Below, piece after piece: positions 25,334 through 33,930 of a stretch of DNA of 42,549 bases. Position numbers and translations under genes: made by a program. The notes beneath the pieces were generated by a model. It worked only from the letters and a program-made list of their open reading frames with translations, ran no database searches and was not told the DNA's origin. The DNA lies in the NCBI GenBank assembly GCA_964401915.1, contig CAYOAI010000008.1, forward strand, positions 1 through 42,549. Reading direction: 5' to 3'. The DNA comes from CAZGZD01 sp964401915 (GTDB taxonomy: Bacteria; Patescibacteriota; Microgenomatia; UBA1406; GWC2-37-13). How positions within the stretch are numbered: position 1 is the first letter of the stretch; every line of letters starts with the position of its first letter.

Positions 25334-25687
25334 TTATTTCTTCACCTTTTGCATACCATCCTTCACTCGGAATAACACAATTTTTTCAATCAAATCATAT
25401 GGAATCGGTCTGTCTATCGGAAATTGTACCGAACCTTTTGCTCCCTTGTATACTGATAGATCTTTTTGAAAAGCCTCGTTGCCTGATGGCGTTGCATAAA
25501 ATCCAATATGATTTTTCCACGCTGCAAAATGTACAAGATTTTTGCCGTTCAACTTGAATGTAGGCATCTGATAGCTAATTAACTCAACTGCATCAGGCGC
25601 CACCTTTTGTATAGTCTGTCTTATCTTTTGAAGAATACTTTGGACATCACTTGGGAAAGTGCTGATATATTCATCTATAGTTTTCAT
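25334..25687 (-). CDS. DUF1801 family protein (YdhG-like)
   Basis: A 117-residue protein: TIDEYISTFPSDVQSILQKI, ISYQMPTFKLNGKNLVHFAA, HIGFYATPSGNEAF and a C-terminal GSVQFPIDRPIPYDLIEKIV. This is the complete core pattern of DUF1801 (PF08818) at normal length. It is the second gene of the operon, 8 bp behind the VF530 gene, and is a distant paralogue of the next one. Confidence 0.88.
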   Translation of the reverse strand: MKTIDEYISTFPSDVQSILQKIRQTIQKVAPDAVELISYQMPTFKLNGKNLVHFAAWKNHIGFYATPSGNEAFQKDLSVYKGAKGSVQFPIDRPIPYDLIEKIVLFRVKDGMQKVKK

Positions 25688-25695
25688 GCTAATTT

Positions 25696-25923
25696 TTATT
25701 CTACCAACCCCTCGATCGTGCCGATGTATAAGCCCTCCACTTTATCTCGTGCCCACTGAGTCTTCCGGAGAAATGCGAAGCTTGATCCGATACTCGGATC
25801 TTTCAGGAAACAATTTATCTTTATGAGCCGGCCAAGCTCTTCCCAGCCATAGTGATCGACCAGATACTCGACAATCGCCTTCAGAGTCTTGCCATGCAGC
25901 GGGTCTCGAGGATTACTGTCCAT
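25696..25923 (-). CDS. VF530 family small protein (DUF2132)
   Basis: A 75-residue protein with the VF530 (PF09905) pattern: DPLHGKTLKAIVEYLVDHYGW, INCFLKDPSIGSSFAFLRKT and WARDKVEGLYI. A small helical fold is known for the family; a DNA-binding role has been suggested. It leads an operon with two DUF1801 genes. TAAAAT (25931-25936) ends 7 nt before the ATG, so the operon probably starts as a leaderless mRNA. Confidence 0.88.
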   Translation of the reverse strand: MDSNPRDPLHGKTLKAIVEYLVDHYGWEELGRLIKINCFLKDPSIGSSFAFLRKTQWARDKVEGLYIGTIEGLVE

Positions 25924-25930
25924 TGAGTTT

Positions 25931-25936
25931 ATTTTA
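25931..25936 (-). promoter_or_regulatory. -10 box of the VF530-DUF1801 operon, leaderless type
   Basis: TAAAAT on the minus strand ends 7 nt before ATG 25923. No clear -35 hexamer. Confidence 0.4.
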
Positions 25937-26249
25937 TCATTTTAACAATGTGAGTTATTTGATGAAGACTGCGGGCAGAGTGGAATAACTTTCGAACTTT
26001 AGATTGGTACCCCCGTGTCCGTATAGCTCCGTCTCACTTTATCATAGTGAAGAGACTGAATCAGGCAATCGGGACAGTATAAAAGGGTATCCAGATATGC
26101 TGTTGAAATAATAATTTTGAGGCTGCCATGCTTCCTCCGTGAATCTAGAAATTTATGGCTTATTTGTGCTATATTGTTAGTGTATGATTCATAAAAAGTT
26201 TGATTATAGAGAGTAAATAATACTATGATATAGTTGCGAAAATCTATCT
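25937..26249. other. Intergenic region upstream of the pilus operon
   Basis: About 310 bp without a convincing gene. It contains a small hairpin TCACT/AGTGA (26034-26050), an extended -10 TGC-TATATT (26167-26175), an 11-codon reading frame (26184-26216) and a second extended -10 TGA-TATAGT (26226-26234) 15 nt before the pilB ATG. Nothing else recognised. Confidence 0.4.
26167..26175 (+). promoter_or_regulatory. Extended -10 promoter upstream of pilB
   Basis: TGC-TATATT. The nearest ATG (26184) is 8 nt downstream and opens only a 10-residue frame (26184-26216, MIHKKFDYRE). pilB starts at 26250. Either the leader encodes a tiny peptide or the 26226-26234 box is the real pilB promoter. Confidence 0.4.
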
Positions 26250-27950
26250 ATGACTGACAAAAAACCAATTCCCACAACTTCTCCTGCCAATATCAGCAAG
26301 GATGGTGAAAAACCTGATATTGCAGAAATTCTTTTGAAGGGGAACTACATTTCTGATGAGGATAATAAAAAAGCACAGAATTTTGCTAAAGCAGGTCATA
26401 CATCTGTTGAAGACTACCTCCTTGTTCATGGTGTAATTACCCAAAATCTTCTCGGACAGGCGATAGCAGAATATTATAAAGTTCCGTATGCAGATTTAGC
26501 CGCAAAGCCTCCCTCTAGTGAATACGTACTAAGGATTCCCCAAGAGCTTGCTATCAAAAATCACTTAGTACTTTTCGATGAGAATGAAACTCATGCGATA
26601 ATTGCCACTGACAATGTATCGCGTGCTCTTCAAACTCAAACCACTCTCCAACAATATTTCCCAAATAAAAAAATCTCATTTGCTTACACTACTTATTCTC
26701 AAATTGAGTCTACATTTATTCATTATCGAAAGCCTCTTGAAACCAGGTTCGCTGCAATAATTGCAACACAAACGAAAGTCGCCCCTGAGATTATTGAAGA
26801 GATTGTGTCTGATGCGCTAACCTTTAAAGCTTCTGATATTCATTTTGAACCTCAGACGACCATGGTGATTGTAAGATTTCGTATAGATGGCATGCTTCAT
26901 GAGGCCGGTCGTATTCCCAAAGAAATTTATGAGAATATCCTCAATCGAATAAAAGTTCAAGCACGAATGCGAATCGACGAACATTTTGCTGCCCAAGATG
27001 GAGCAATTCGTTTTCCCAAGGATGATGGATTTGTTGATATGCGTGTTTCACTGATACCAACGCTTGATGGGGAAACTATAGTTATTAGATTATTGGCAGA
27101 ATATGTTAAGGGTTTTACCTTTGCCGATCTTGGTGTTTCCCAAAAAAACCAAGAAATTTTTCTTAAAGCTGCTAAAAAACCATTTGGGATGATATTGGTT
27201 ACGGGCCCGACTGGTTCAGGAAAAAGTACAACTCTCTATTCTCTCATTAAGGTACTGAATAATTCCAGCGTAAACATCACAACCATTGAAGACCCAGTTG
27301 AATACAAAATCTTAGGGATAAACCAGATTCAAGTCAATGCTCAAACCGATTTAACCTTCGCAAAGGGTTTGCGTTCAATTGTCAGGCAGGATCCTGATAT
27401 TATGTTAGTTGGGGAAATACGTGATTTGGAAACTGCTGAAATTGCGGTCAATGCCGCTCTCACAGGGCATCTATTATTTTCTACATTTCATGCCAACGAC
27501 GCTGCCACCGCAATTCCTCGATTACTTGATATGGGGATTGAACCATTTATGATGGCTTCATCTCTTGAGTTATTAATCGCCCAGAGACTTATCAGAAAAA
27601 TTTGCACCCAGTGCAGAGTCAGCTTCACCGCTTCGCTTTCTGAAATGGAAAAAATAGTACCCAATTCTAAGCGTTTTTTCCCAAAAAACACGATTTCTTT
27701 GTATAAGGGTAAGGGATGTGATAATTGTGGTAATACTGGATATAAAGGAAGAACAGCAATCTATGAGTTAATCCCGATTGAAGAAGAAATGCAAGACTTG
27801 ATTCTTAAAAATCCCTCAACGCAAGAAATTCAGGCGTTAGCAAGAAAAAGTGGTTCATGTTCACTTTTTGAAGATGGTCTGGATAAGGTCAATGCTGGAG
27901 TTACTACAATAAATGAACTTCTACGGGTAGCATTACCACCTAAGACATAA
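26250..27950 (+). CDS. pilB: Type IV pilus assembly ATPase PilB (GspE family)
   Basis: A 566-residue protein. Residues 20-150 are the MshEN/N1 domain; the ATPase core begins near 175. Walker A GPTGSGKST (319-327), the Asp box, Walker B DPDIMLVGEIRD (381-392) and the His box GHLLFSTFHAND (406-417) are complete. A zinc site of two CxxC pairs (452/455 and 490/493) is characteristic of extension ATPases, not PilT. It powers pilin assembly at the inner face of the membrane. It heads the pilus operon, with pilC 10 bp downstream. Confidence 0.95.
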   Translation: MTDKKPIPTTSPANISKDGEKPDIAEILLKGNYISDEDNKKAQNFAKAGHTSVEDYLLVHGVITQNLLGQAIAEYYKVPYADLAAKPPSSEYVLRIPQELAIKNHLVLFDENETHAIIATDNVSRALQTQTTLQQYFPNKKISFAYTTYSQIESTFIHYRKPLETRFAAIIATQTKVAPEIIEEIVSDALTFKASDIHFEPQTTMVIVRFRIDGMLHEAGRIPKEIYENILNRIKVQARMRIDEHFAAQDGAIRFPKDDGFVDMRVSLIPTLDGETIVIRLLAEYVKGFTFADLGVSQKNQEIFLKAAKKPFGMILVTGPTGSGKSTTLYSLIKVLNNSSVNITTIEDPVEYKILGINQIQVNAQTDLTFAKGLRSIVRQDPDIMLVGEIRDLETAEIAVNAALTGHLLFSTFHANDAATAIPRLLDMGIEPFMMASSLELLIAQRLIRKICTQCRVSFTASLSEMEKIVPNSKRFFPKNTISLYKGKGCDNCGNTGYKGRTAIYELIPIEEEMQDLILKNPSTQEIQALARKSGSCSLFEDGLDKVNAGVTTINELLRVALPPKT

Positions 27951-27960
27951 TTCTATAAGT

Positions 27961-29322
27961 ATGAAGTCCAAGATATATAATTTTCTTGTCAATTTCGAAA
28001 TAGGAAACGAAAGACAGTACTTCATAGAACAACTTTCTGTGTTATTGGGTTCTGGAATGCCGGTCGAAACTGCATTAGCTGCAATTGGAAAAGAGATAAG
28101 ATCAAAGAGATTAAAAAAAATAATTGTGGAGATTGGCTCCGATATTGAATCAGGATCAATGATCTCTACCGCCCTCAACAAAACAACTATTTTTCAACAG
28201 TCTACAATTTCCTTAATCAGGATAGGAGAACAGTCGGGTCGATTATCAGAGAATTTGAAGGTTGTAGCCTTACAAGAACAAAAAGAGCGAGAATTTCGCT
28301 CCAAGTTAACATCTGCTATGATGTATCCGGGATTTGTTTTTACCTTAACTATCGCTGTTGGTTTAGGTATTACATGGTTTATATTGCCGCGCTTGGCTTC
28401 TGTGTTTGCTTCGCTACATGCTAAATTACCTTTAATAACTGTTTGGTTAATTGCTTTTGGATCTTTTTTGGGGAAGTATGGATCCATTGTAATACCAATA
28501 TTTGTTGTTATAAGTTTTCTATTGTTGTTTTTTGTTTTTGTATACAAAAAAACCAATTTTTTAGGCCAAACAATTTTATTTCATTTGCCTGGAATATCTG
28601 GCTTACTGCGAGAAGTTGAATTGGCTCGGTTTGGTTCGCTTTTGGGGAATCTGCTCACTGCTGGTTTGCCGGTGCTTGATTCTCTCCAGTCCCTTACTGA
28701 AAGCTCAACGCTGTGTAAATATAAAAATTTTTACAATCATCTTTATGAACGAATAAAAGAAGGCAACTCTTTTCAAAAAAGTTTTGAAATGTATAAGCAT
28801 AGTAAATATCTTATTCCAATACCTATACAACAACTGGTCATTACAGCTGAACAGTCGGGGAATTTAGCTTCATCTTTGATAAAAATTGGCGAGATGTATG
28901 AGCGAAAAACAGAAAATACTGCTAAAAACGTTACAGTTCTCTTGGAGCCTATTTTACTCGTGATAGTTTGGTTGGGGGTTGTATCAGTGGCACTTGCAGT
29001 TATATTGCCATTATATAGCTTGTTGGGCAGTTTAAATTCGGCCGATTCTTCCCCTGCACCAGTTGTGAGGCGAATTGAGGAGCCAACTACTACCACCTCG
29101 GCAACATCAAGTGCTCAGTTAAAGGTGAAAATCAAGGCAACAAATGTTGGCTATCTTAATGTCCGCAAAGAGCCCTCAATATCAGCAAAGATTATCAAAC
29201 AAGTTCAACCAGGCGAGCAATTTAAATACACTGTGCTTGAAGGCGGGTGGTATAAAATAGCCTATGAGGATGGTCTATATGGTTGGGTAAAAGATGATTA
29301 TGTTGAAGAAATTATCAAATGA
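27961..29322 (+). CDS. pilC: Type IV pilus platform protein PilC with C-terminal SH3 domain
   Basis: A 453-residue protein. Two T2SF domains lie at about 15-140 and 215-340 (repeated LL..G.P...AL pattern), each followed by membrane helices (about 118-140, 165-195, 318-345). This is the GspF/PilC platform that anchors pilus assembly. Unusually, a linker with Thr/Ser runs leads to an SH3b domain at 387-453 (GYLNVRKEPSISAKII, then GGWYKIAYEDGLYGWV). With the known topology the tail should face outside and could hold the wall. It overlaps the next gene by 29 nt. Confidence 0.93.
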   Translation: MKSKIYNFLVNFEIGNERQYFIEQLSVLLGSGMPVETALAAIGKEIRSKRLKKIIVEIGSDIESGSMISTALNKTTIFQQSTISLIRIGEQSGRLSENLKVVALQEQKEREFRSKLTSAMMYPGFVFTLTIAVGLGITWFILPRLASVFASLHAKLPLITVWLIAFGSFLGKYGSIVIPIFVVISFLLLFFVFVYKKTNFLGQTILFHLPGISGLLREVELARFGSLLGNLLTAGLPVLDSLQSLTESSTLCKYKNFYNHLYERIKEGNSFQKSFEMYKHSKYLIPIPIQQLVITAEQSGNLASSLIKIGEMYERKTENTAKNVTVLLEPILLVIVWLGVVSVALAVILPLYSLLGSLNSADSSPAPVVRRIEEPTTTTSATSSAQLKVKIKATNVGYLNVRKEPSISAKIIKQVQPGEQFKYTVLEGGWYKIAYEDGLYGWVKDDYVEEIIK

Positions 29323-29746
29323 ACAAGGGTTTACACTTCTCGAATTGCTTCTTTCAGTGGCAATAATTAGCTTATTGGCTGGATTATCTTTGCCGGTTTA
29401 TCGGACGTTGCTTTCCAAGAATGATTTGGATATTGCGGCTCAAGTGAGTGCTAATTCACTGCGGCGGGCTGAAATATTATCTCAAGCAACTGATGGCGAC
29501 AATACCTGGGGAGTCAAAGCCCAAAACGGTAGTATAGTGATTTTTAAAGGTGCCAGTTACGCCACTCGAGATACGACATTTGACGAAACATTTAATGTGC
29601 CGGCAAGTATTACTGTTGGAGGAACAACAGAGATACTTTTTGCAAAATTTACCGGACTACCGCAAACAACTGGCACACTTAATCTTTCATCGGAAAGTGA
29701 TTCAAGGGCAGTTACTATTAATTCGAAAGGAATGGTGAATTATTAA
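29294..29746 (+). CDS. Prepilin-like protein (GspH/FimT type)
   Basis: A 150-residue protein with a class III prepilin signal: short basic leader MIMLKKLSNEQ, then G/FTLLELLLSVAIISLLAGL with Glu at position +5. The processed protein has the hydrophobic helix and a GspH/FimT-like beta domain. It is likely a minor pilin that helps to start the pilus. The start lies inside the end of pilC, and the stop overlaps the next ATG (TAATG), which indicates coupled translation. Confidence 0.85.
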   Translation: MIMLKKLSNEQGFTLLELLLSVAIISLLAGLSLPVYRTLLSKNDLDIAAQVSANSLRRAEILSQATDGDNTWGVKAQNGSIVIFKGASYATRDTTFDETFNVPASITVGGTTEILFAKFTGLPQTTGTLNLSSESDSRAVTINSKGMVNY

Positions 29747-31125
29747 TGAAAAATCATGGGTTTAGTTTAGTAGAGGTTTTACTCGCCGTTTCAGTCTTTG
29801 GTCTGATGGTTACGGGACTTATTGGTGGATTGATATATGGACAACAAAGCACTCAACTGGCAGGACAAAGAGTTAGAGCGACTATGCTGGCTGATGAAGG
29901 TTTGGAAGCTGTGCGAAATATCCGAGATGCCAACTTTGCCAATCTGACTGATGGTACATATGGCTTAACCACCACCGGAAATCAATGGAATCTCTCTGGC
30001 TCATCAGATACGACAGATATTTTTACCCGAACTGTTACTATTTCAACAGTTGACACAAACAGAAAGTCAATAACATCAAACGTAACTTGGCAGCAGAATG
30101 TGCAACGGAGCGGATTGGTATCACTAGCTACACGGCTTACTTATTGGATGAAAGTTGTTGGCAGCTGGGCAAGTCCCACTCAAGCAGCAAGCATTGACCT
30201 TTCGGGAAATCAAGATGGTGTTAAGGTACAAGTTCAGGGAAATTATGCATACCTTGTACGATCCAACGCATCTAACAACTTTGTGGTAATAGATGTAACC
30301 AACCCAAGCGCTCCTTCAACGCTCTCTACTATTTCTATTACCGGTACACCAACTAATATTTATGTGTCGGGAAATTATGCGTATGTAACAAGTAATGACA
30401 ACAGTCAAGAGCTCCAAATCATTGATATTTCTAGTCCTTCATCACCGAGTGTGGTTGGATCCTACAATGCTTCTGGCAACGCTGACGCAAATGGGGTGTA
30501 TGTGGTTGGTAACACGGCTTATGTAGTACGAGCAAATTCTGCAAATGCTGAATTTTCTATTGTGAATGTTACAAATCACTCCTCACCAGCAGAACTTGGC
30601 ACATTAGATCTTGGCGCCGTAGGATACGAAGTTGTAGTGTCTGGAAATTATGCATATGCGGCATCTGGATCTAATAGTCAAGAAGTGCAAGTTGTCGATA
30701 TTTCATCACCGAGCGCTCCCTTTCTCTCTGGTCCGGGGATGAACTTGTCAAGCAATACAGACGCCACAACAATCGCTTTTTCAGGAACGACTCTTTTTGT
30801 TGGTCAGGGAACCACTTTATATGACATTAGTGTTTCTAACCCGCTTCTTCCTGTAAATCTTGGCTCTATCAGCACTTCAGACACTCTGAGTGACATCGCC
30901 CTCAATCTTGGCAATGGTGGTACATATGTATATATAGCAACTACGGATAACAGTTTAGAATTTCAAGTGATAGATGTGACCACGCCCGCCACACCAGTGC
31001 TTTTGGGGTCAGTAAATACCCCGGGCAATGATAATTTAAGCGGTATTGCATATGACGCTACTCTTGACCGTGCCTTCGGTGTTGGCGCTGGAGATGCTAA
31101 TGAGTTCTTAGTCTTCTCGCCATAA
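29746..31125 (+). CDS. Prepilin with a C-terminal LVIVD beta-propeller (candidate tip adhesin)
   Basis: A 459-residue protein. The N-terminus MKNHG/FSLVEVLLAVSVFGLMV is a class III prepilin signal and helix. Residues 60-140 are a PilV-like beta domain. From about 155 to the end there are some six or seven repeats of about 45 residues with GNYAYV/GNTAYVV and (L/V)QIIDISSPSSP cores, which is the LVIVD repeat pattern (PF08309) of a beta-propeller. The protein is much longer than an ordinary minor pilin and should present a propeller on the pilus, probably at the tip. Confidence 0.88.
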   Translation: MKNHGFSLVEVLLAVSVFGLMVTGLIGGLIYGQQSTQLAGQRVRATMLADEGLEAVRNIRDANFANLTDGTYGLTTTGNQWNLSGSSDTTDIFTRTVTISTVDTNRKSITSNVTWQQNVQRSGLVSLATRLTYWMKVVGSWASPTQAASIDLSGNQDGVKVQVQGNYAYLVRSNASNNFVVIDVTNPSAPSTLSTISITGTPTNIYVSGNYAYVTSNDNSQELQIIDISSPSSPSVVGSYNASGNADANGVYVVGNTAYVVRANSANAEFSIVNVTNHSSPAELGTLDLGAVGYEVVVSGNYAYAASGSNSQEVQVVDISSPSAPFLSGPGMNLSSNTDATTIAFSGTTLFVGQGTTLYDISVSNPLLPVNLGSISTSDTLSDIALNLGNGGTYVYIATTDNSLEFQVIDVTTPATPVLLGSVNTPGNDNLSGIAYDATLDRAFGVGAGDANEFLVFSP

Positions 31126-31135
31126 TTAATACATT

Positions 31136-31630
31136 ATGAAAAATATTTTAAAACCTATTACCGACAACTCATTCGAGCCTAAAGGTTCTCATTGCTTGTT
31201 TGACTTACAGGCAAATAAAGGCTTCACCCTTATAGAACTACTATTATATGTCAGTATTGTTGGCATGATGATACTTTCGGTCTCAGCTTTTTTGCCGCTT
31301 CTCATGCAGTCACGGGTTAAGAATCAGACAATTTCCGAAGTTGAACAGCAGGGCGCTTTGGTAATGCAGACCATCACCCAAGCCGGTCGAAACGCTACTA
31401 ATGTTAATTTCACCTCTGTCTACGATCTTTCGGGCGGAGTCATACGTGAAAGCGCCGTTGCTCTTACCAACTCACGTGTTGTTGCTTCTGGTCTTTCTTT
31501 TACTAACCTCTCCAGATCCGGCACGCACGGATCGATTCGGATTCAATTTACATTGACTCATGTTAATCCCGAAGGTAGGCAGGAGTATAATTTTAGCAAA
31601 ACATATTATGCTACAGCGACATTGCGATAA
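31136..31630 (+). CDS. Prepilin-like protein (PilW/GspJ type)
   Basis: A 164-residue protein. The prepilin motif NKG/FTLIELLLYVSIVGMMIL appears after a long 28-residue leader. If the annotated ATG is right the leader is unusual; no later ATG precedes the motif. The rest has the beta-rich character of PilW/GspJ minor pilins. It overlaps the start of the next gene. Confidence 0.8.
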   Translation: MKNILKPITDNSFEPKGSHCLFDLQANKGFTLIELLLYVSIVGMMILSVSAFLPLLMQSRVKNQTISEVEQQGALVMQTITQAGRNATNVNFTSVYDLSGGVIRESAVALTNSRVVASGLSFTNLSRSGTHGSIRIQFTLTHVNPEGRQEYNFSKTYYATATLR

Positions 31631-32018
31631 AGGCCAAAGCGGCTACATAGTTCTTATATCCGTTCTTATTATCGGTGCTGTTGGCGTAGCAGTAGCTGTT
31701 GCAGTGCTTTGGCTTGGATTGGGTGACAGCAAAGGTAGTTTTGCCCTTGAGCAATCCAACCAGGCTAAGTCTCTTGCCAATGCCTGCAGTGATGAAGCGC
31801 TTCAGCAAATTAGAGACTCCACATCTTACACCGGTACCGGAAATTTGACATTGGGGCAAGGAACGTGCACCTACACTGTTACCAATACTGGTGGCACCAG
31901 TAGAACTATTACCTCAACCGGCACAGTCGGAACAGTTGTCAGAAAAGTCAAAATTACAATTGATACCATTAATCCAAGTATTAATGTGACTTCCTGGAAG
32001 GAAGTTGGTGATTTTTAG
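31608..32018 (+). CDS. PilX/GspK-like minor pilus protein
   Basis: A 136-residue protein from ATG 31608 (the frame is open to 31560). MLQRHCDKGQSGYIVLISVLIIGAV has the position of a pilus protein N-terminus, but the G/F-T-x3-E motif is replaced by SGYIVLISV without the Glu. Such loss at +5 is known from PilX/GspK-type tip proteins. The remainder contains SLANACSDEALQQIR, as in PilX-like proteins. Overlap with the previous gene indicates coupled translation. Confidence 0.65.
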   Translation: MLQRHCDKGQSGYIVLISVLIIGAVGVAVAVAVLWLGLGDSKGSFALEQSNQAKSLANACSDEALQQIRDSTSYTGTGNLTLGQGTCTYTVTNTGGTSRTITSTGTVGTVVRKVKITIDTINPSINVTSWKEVGDF

Positions 32019-32030
32019 TAAATAATGTAA

Positions 32031-32036
32031 TATATT
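32031..32036 (+). promoter_or_regulatory. -10 box before the LytR_C gene, leaderless type
   Basis: TATATT ends 5 nt before ATG 32042. It suggests a separate start within the pilus cluster. Confidence 0.35.
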
Positions 32037-32041
32037 ATTGT

Positions 32042-32887
32042 ATGGCAACAAAAAAAACCAAATTAGATCAAGAGGCAGAATTATCTCAAGTCGTGGCGGA
32101 TAATGTACAAGATCAAAAGCATATGGACGAGGTTATTAAGAAAGAAGTCAAAGAAGCAGTGACCGAAGCCGTAAAAGAGGCACTAGAGCAAACGGATAAA
32201 TCTGTTGAAGAGAATATCTCTCAACCAGCTGGGGAGGAAAAACCTGCAGAAAACCCTATCGATGAGTCTCTACAAATACCCACAGAGCCAATTGTCGATA
32301 CGCCCATCTCAAAACCGCTGTACGATCCGCTACCTGAGGATACACAGCCAAATATTAATAACGCTCCTACAGAGTTTTCAAATTCACAATTCTCTGAGGA
32401 TACAGGTACCAAACCACAAAAAAACAAGCGACTAATCGTAGTAGTTACAACAATTATTCTAGTGATACTTGCCATTTCCGTATTAGGCATTGTGCTCTTG
32501 CGATCTCCACAAAATCCACTAAAAAAAGCTCCAACTACATTAACACCTACTGTTATGACCGACAGAGCTTCCAACCCCACGCCAGCAGAAAAAATAAAAA
32601 TGGAAGATATCAAAATTCAAGTACTTAATGGATCTGGTTTAGCAGGCCAAGCAAGTTCCACAAAAGACAGTCTTACAGAAGCGGGTTTCACCAATATAGA
32701 GATCGGCAATGTAACGACTGACCCTTCAAGGGATACTACCGCTATCTTCACGGAAAGAGTATCAAAAGATTATCAGAAAAAAATAACTACATTGTTGGAA
32801 CAAATATTCACAAGCGTTATCGCAAATCAAACAGCCTCACAAAGTGCATTCGATGTGACTATTACGACAGGGATAAAAACAAAATAG
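32042..32887 (+). CDS. Membrane protein with C-terminal LytR_C domain
   Basis: A 281-residue protein with an acidic, Lys/Glu-rich N-terminal part (1-120, partly coiled coil), a membrane helix (about 130-153: RLIVVVTTIILVILAISVLGIVLL) and an outer domain (about 190-281) that starts IKIQVLNGSGLAGQASSTKDSL, the signature of LytR_C (PF13399). The domain occurs in envelope proteins beside LCP enzymes and may bind wall or surface glycans. No LCP catalytic domain is present. Its place in the pilus cluster suggests a link between pili and wall. Confidence 0.8.
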   Translation: MATKKTKLDQEAELSQVVADNVQDQKHMDEVIKKEVKEAVTEAVKEALEQTDKSVEENISQPAGEEKPAENPIDESLQIPTEPIVDTPISKPLYDPLPEDTQPNINNAPTEFSNSQFSEDTGTKPQKNKRLIVVVTTIILVILAISVLGIVLLRSPQNPLKKAPTTLTPTVMTDRASNPTPAEKIKMEDIKIQVLNGSGLAGQASSTKDSLTEAGFTNIEIGNVTTDPSRDTTAIFTERVSKDYQKKITTLLEQIFTSVIANQTASQSAFDVTITTGIKTK

Positions 32888-32954
32888 CATGTGTGTGAAA
32901 TAGTCCATGTAACTTATACAATAATTCGATTGAAAAAAAATATTCATTTGCTAC

Positions 32955-32960
32955 TATAAT
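32955..32960 (+). promoter_or_regulatory. Consensus -10 TATAAT of the pilin gene, leaderless type
   Basis: TATAAT ends 7 nt before ATG 32968. A TTGAAA (32930-32935) lies 19 nt upstream. This gives the presumed major pilin its own promoter. Confidence 0.55.
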
Positions 32961-32967
32961 TAGTAGT

Positions 32968-33432
32968 ATGAAAAAAATAAATCACTATACAAAAACTAGA
33001 AAAAAGCAATATGGATTTACTTTACTCGAAATTCTACTGGTTGTAGCTGCAATCGCTATCCTTGCTGGCATTGTTATTCTTGCAATAAATCCCAATAAAC
33101 AACTGGGTGATACAAGAAACGCACAAAGAAAGGCAGATGTTAATACAATATTAAATGCTGTGTATCAATATTCTATAGATAATAATGGCACGCTTCCTTC
33201 AACCATTACAACAACCGCCACAGCTGTTTGTCAGGCCGCACCATGTACAAGCTTGATCGATCTATCAGTCTTAACTACAAGTGAAAAATACCTCACAGCA
33301 ATCCCGCATGATCCATTAATCTCTGCAACAACAGGAACAGCCGGATATACAATAGTAAAATCGGCCAACGGACGGGTGACAGTAGCTGCACCAAGCGCTG
33401 AGCAAGGCGCGACGATTAGTGTAACACGTTAA
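32968..33432 (+). CDS. Type IV pilin (presumed major pilin)
   Basis: A 154-residue protein with a basic 15-residue leader ending QYG and cleavage before FTLLEILLVVAAIAILAGIV, with Glu at +5. The mature protein has the N-terminal helix, LGDTRNAQRKADVNTILNAVYQYSIDNNG (helix end of PilA/GspG type) and a small beta domain with one Cys pair (C-QAAP-C). Its own strong promoter and its length fit a major pilin. It is followed by the PNPOx-like gene after 11 bp. Confidence 0.9.
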   Translation: MKKINHYTKTRKKQYGFTLLEILLVVAAIAILAGIVILAINPNKQLGDTRNAQRKADVNTILNAVYQYSIDNNGTLPSTITTTATAVCQAAPCTSLIDLSVLTTSEKYLTAIPHDPLISATTGTAGYTIVKSANGRVTVAAPSAEQGATISVTR

Positions 33433-33443
33433 AAATAACTACA

Positions 33444-33927
33444 GTGGATAAAAAAATAAGAAACGAATCATCTGAGAAAATAAAAGAGAGCGTGGTTGCT
33501 TTCCTAAAAGAAAATTTTGTTATGGAAATCGCTACGTCACGCGATGATAAACCAGCAGTCGCGCCAGTAATTTATGTTATTGATGATGAGCTTAATTTTT
33601 ACTTTGTAACCTACAGAATGTCTTTTAAAGCTCAAAATCTCATTGCAAACCCACAATGCAGTTTTTCTATTTGGCAGTTTTTACAGATGTCTGTACAAGC
33701 TGATGGGACTGCAAACATTGTCGAAAATGAAATAAAAAAAAGAATGGGTTATTAATGCTTTTGCAGATGCCGCCACAAAGGATCCCAACTTCTGGGCTCC
33801 TATTTTTAGAATTAAAAAAGGAGATTATTGTGTTTTTAAGTTAACGCCAACATGGATGCGAGTTCTTGATTTGTCTCATAATACCGTAAGACAAGAAGGC
33901 TCTCCTTATATAGAAATTGATTTATAA
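33444..33927 (+). pseudogene. PNPOx-like flavin-binding protein gene split by a frameshift
   Basis: The first frame starts with GTG 33444 and stops at 33755 after 103 residues (FVMEIATSRDDKPAVAPVIYV, then FKAQNLIANPQCSFSIW), typical of the pyridoxamine 5'-phosphate oxidase-like split barrel. Directly after the A8 tract (33734-33741) the same protein continues in another frame: EWVINAFADAATKDPNFWAP to SPYIEIDL, stop at 33925-33927. Removing one A joins the frames into about 160 residues, the normal family length. It is either an inactivating mutation, a slippage site or a sequence error. Conserved sequence continues across the whole second part. Confidence 0.8.
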
Positions 33928-33930
33928 AAT

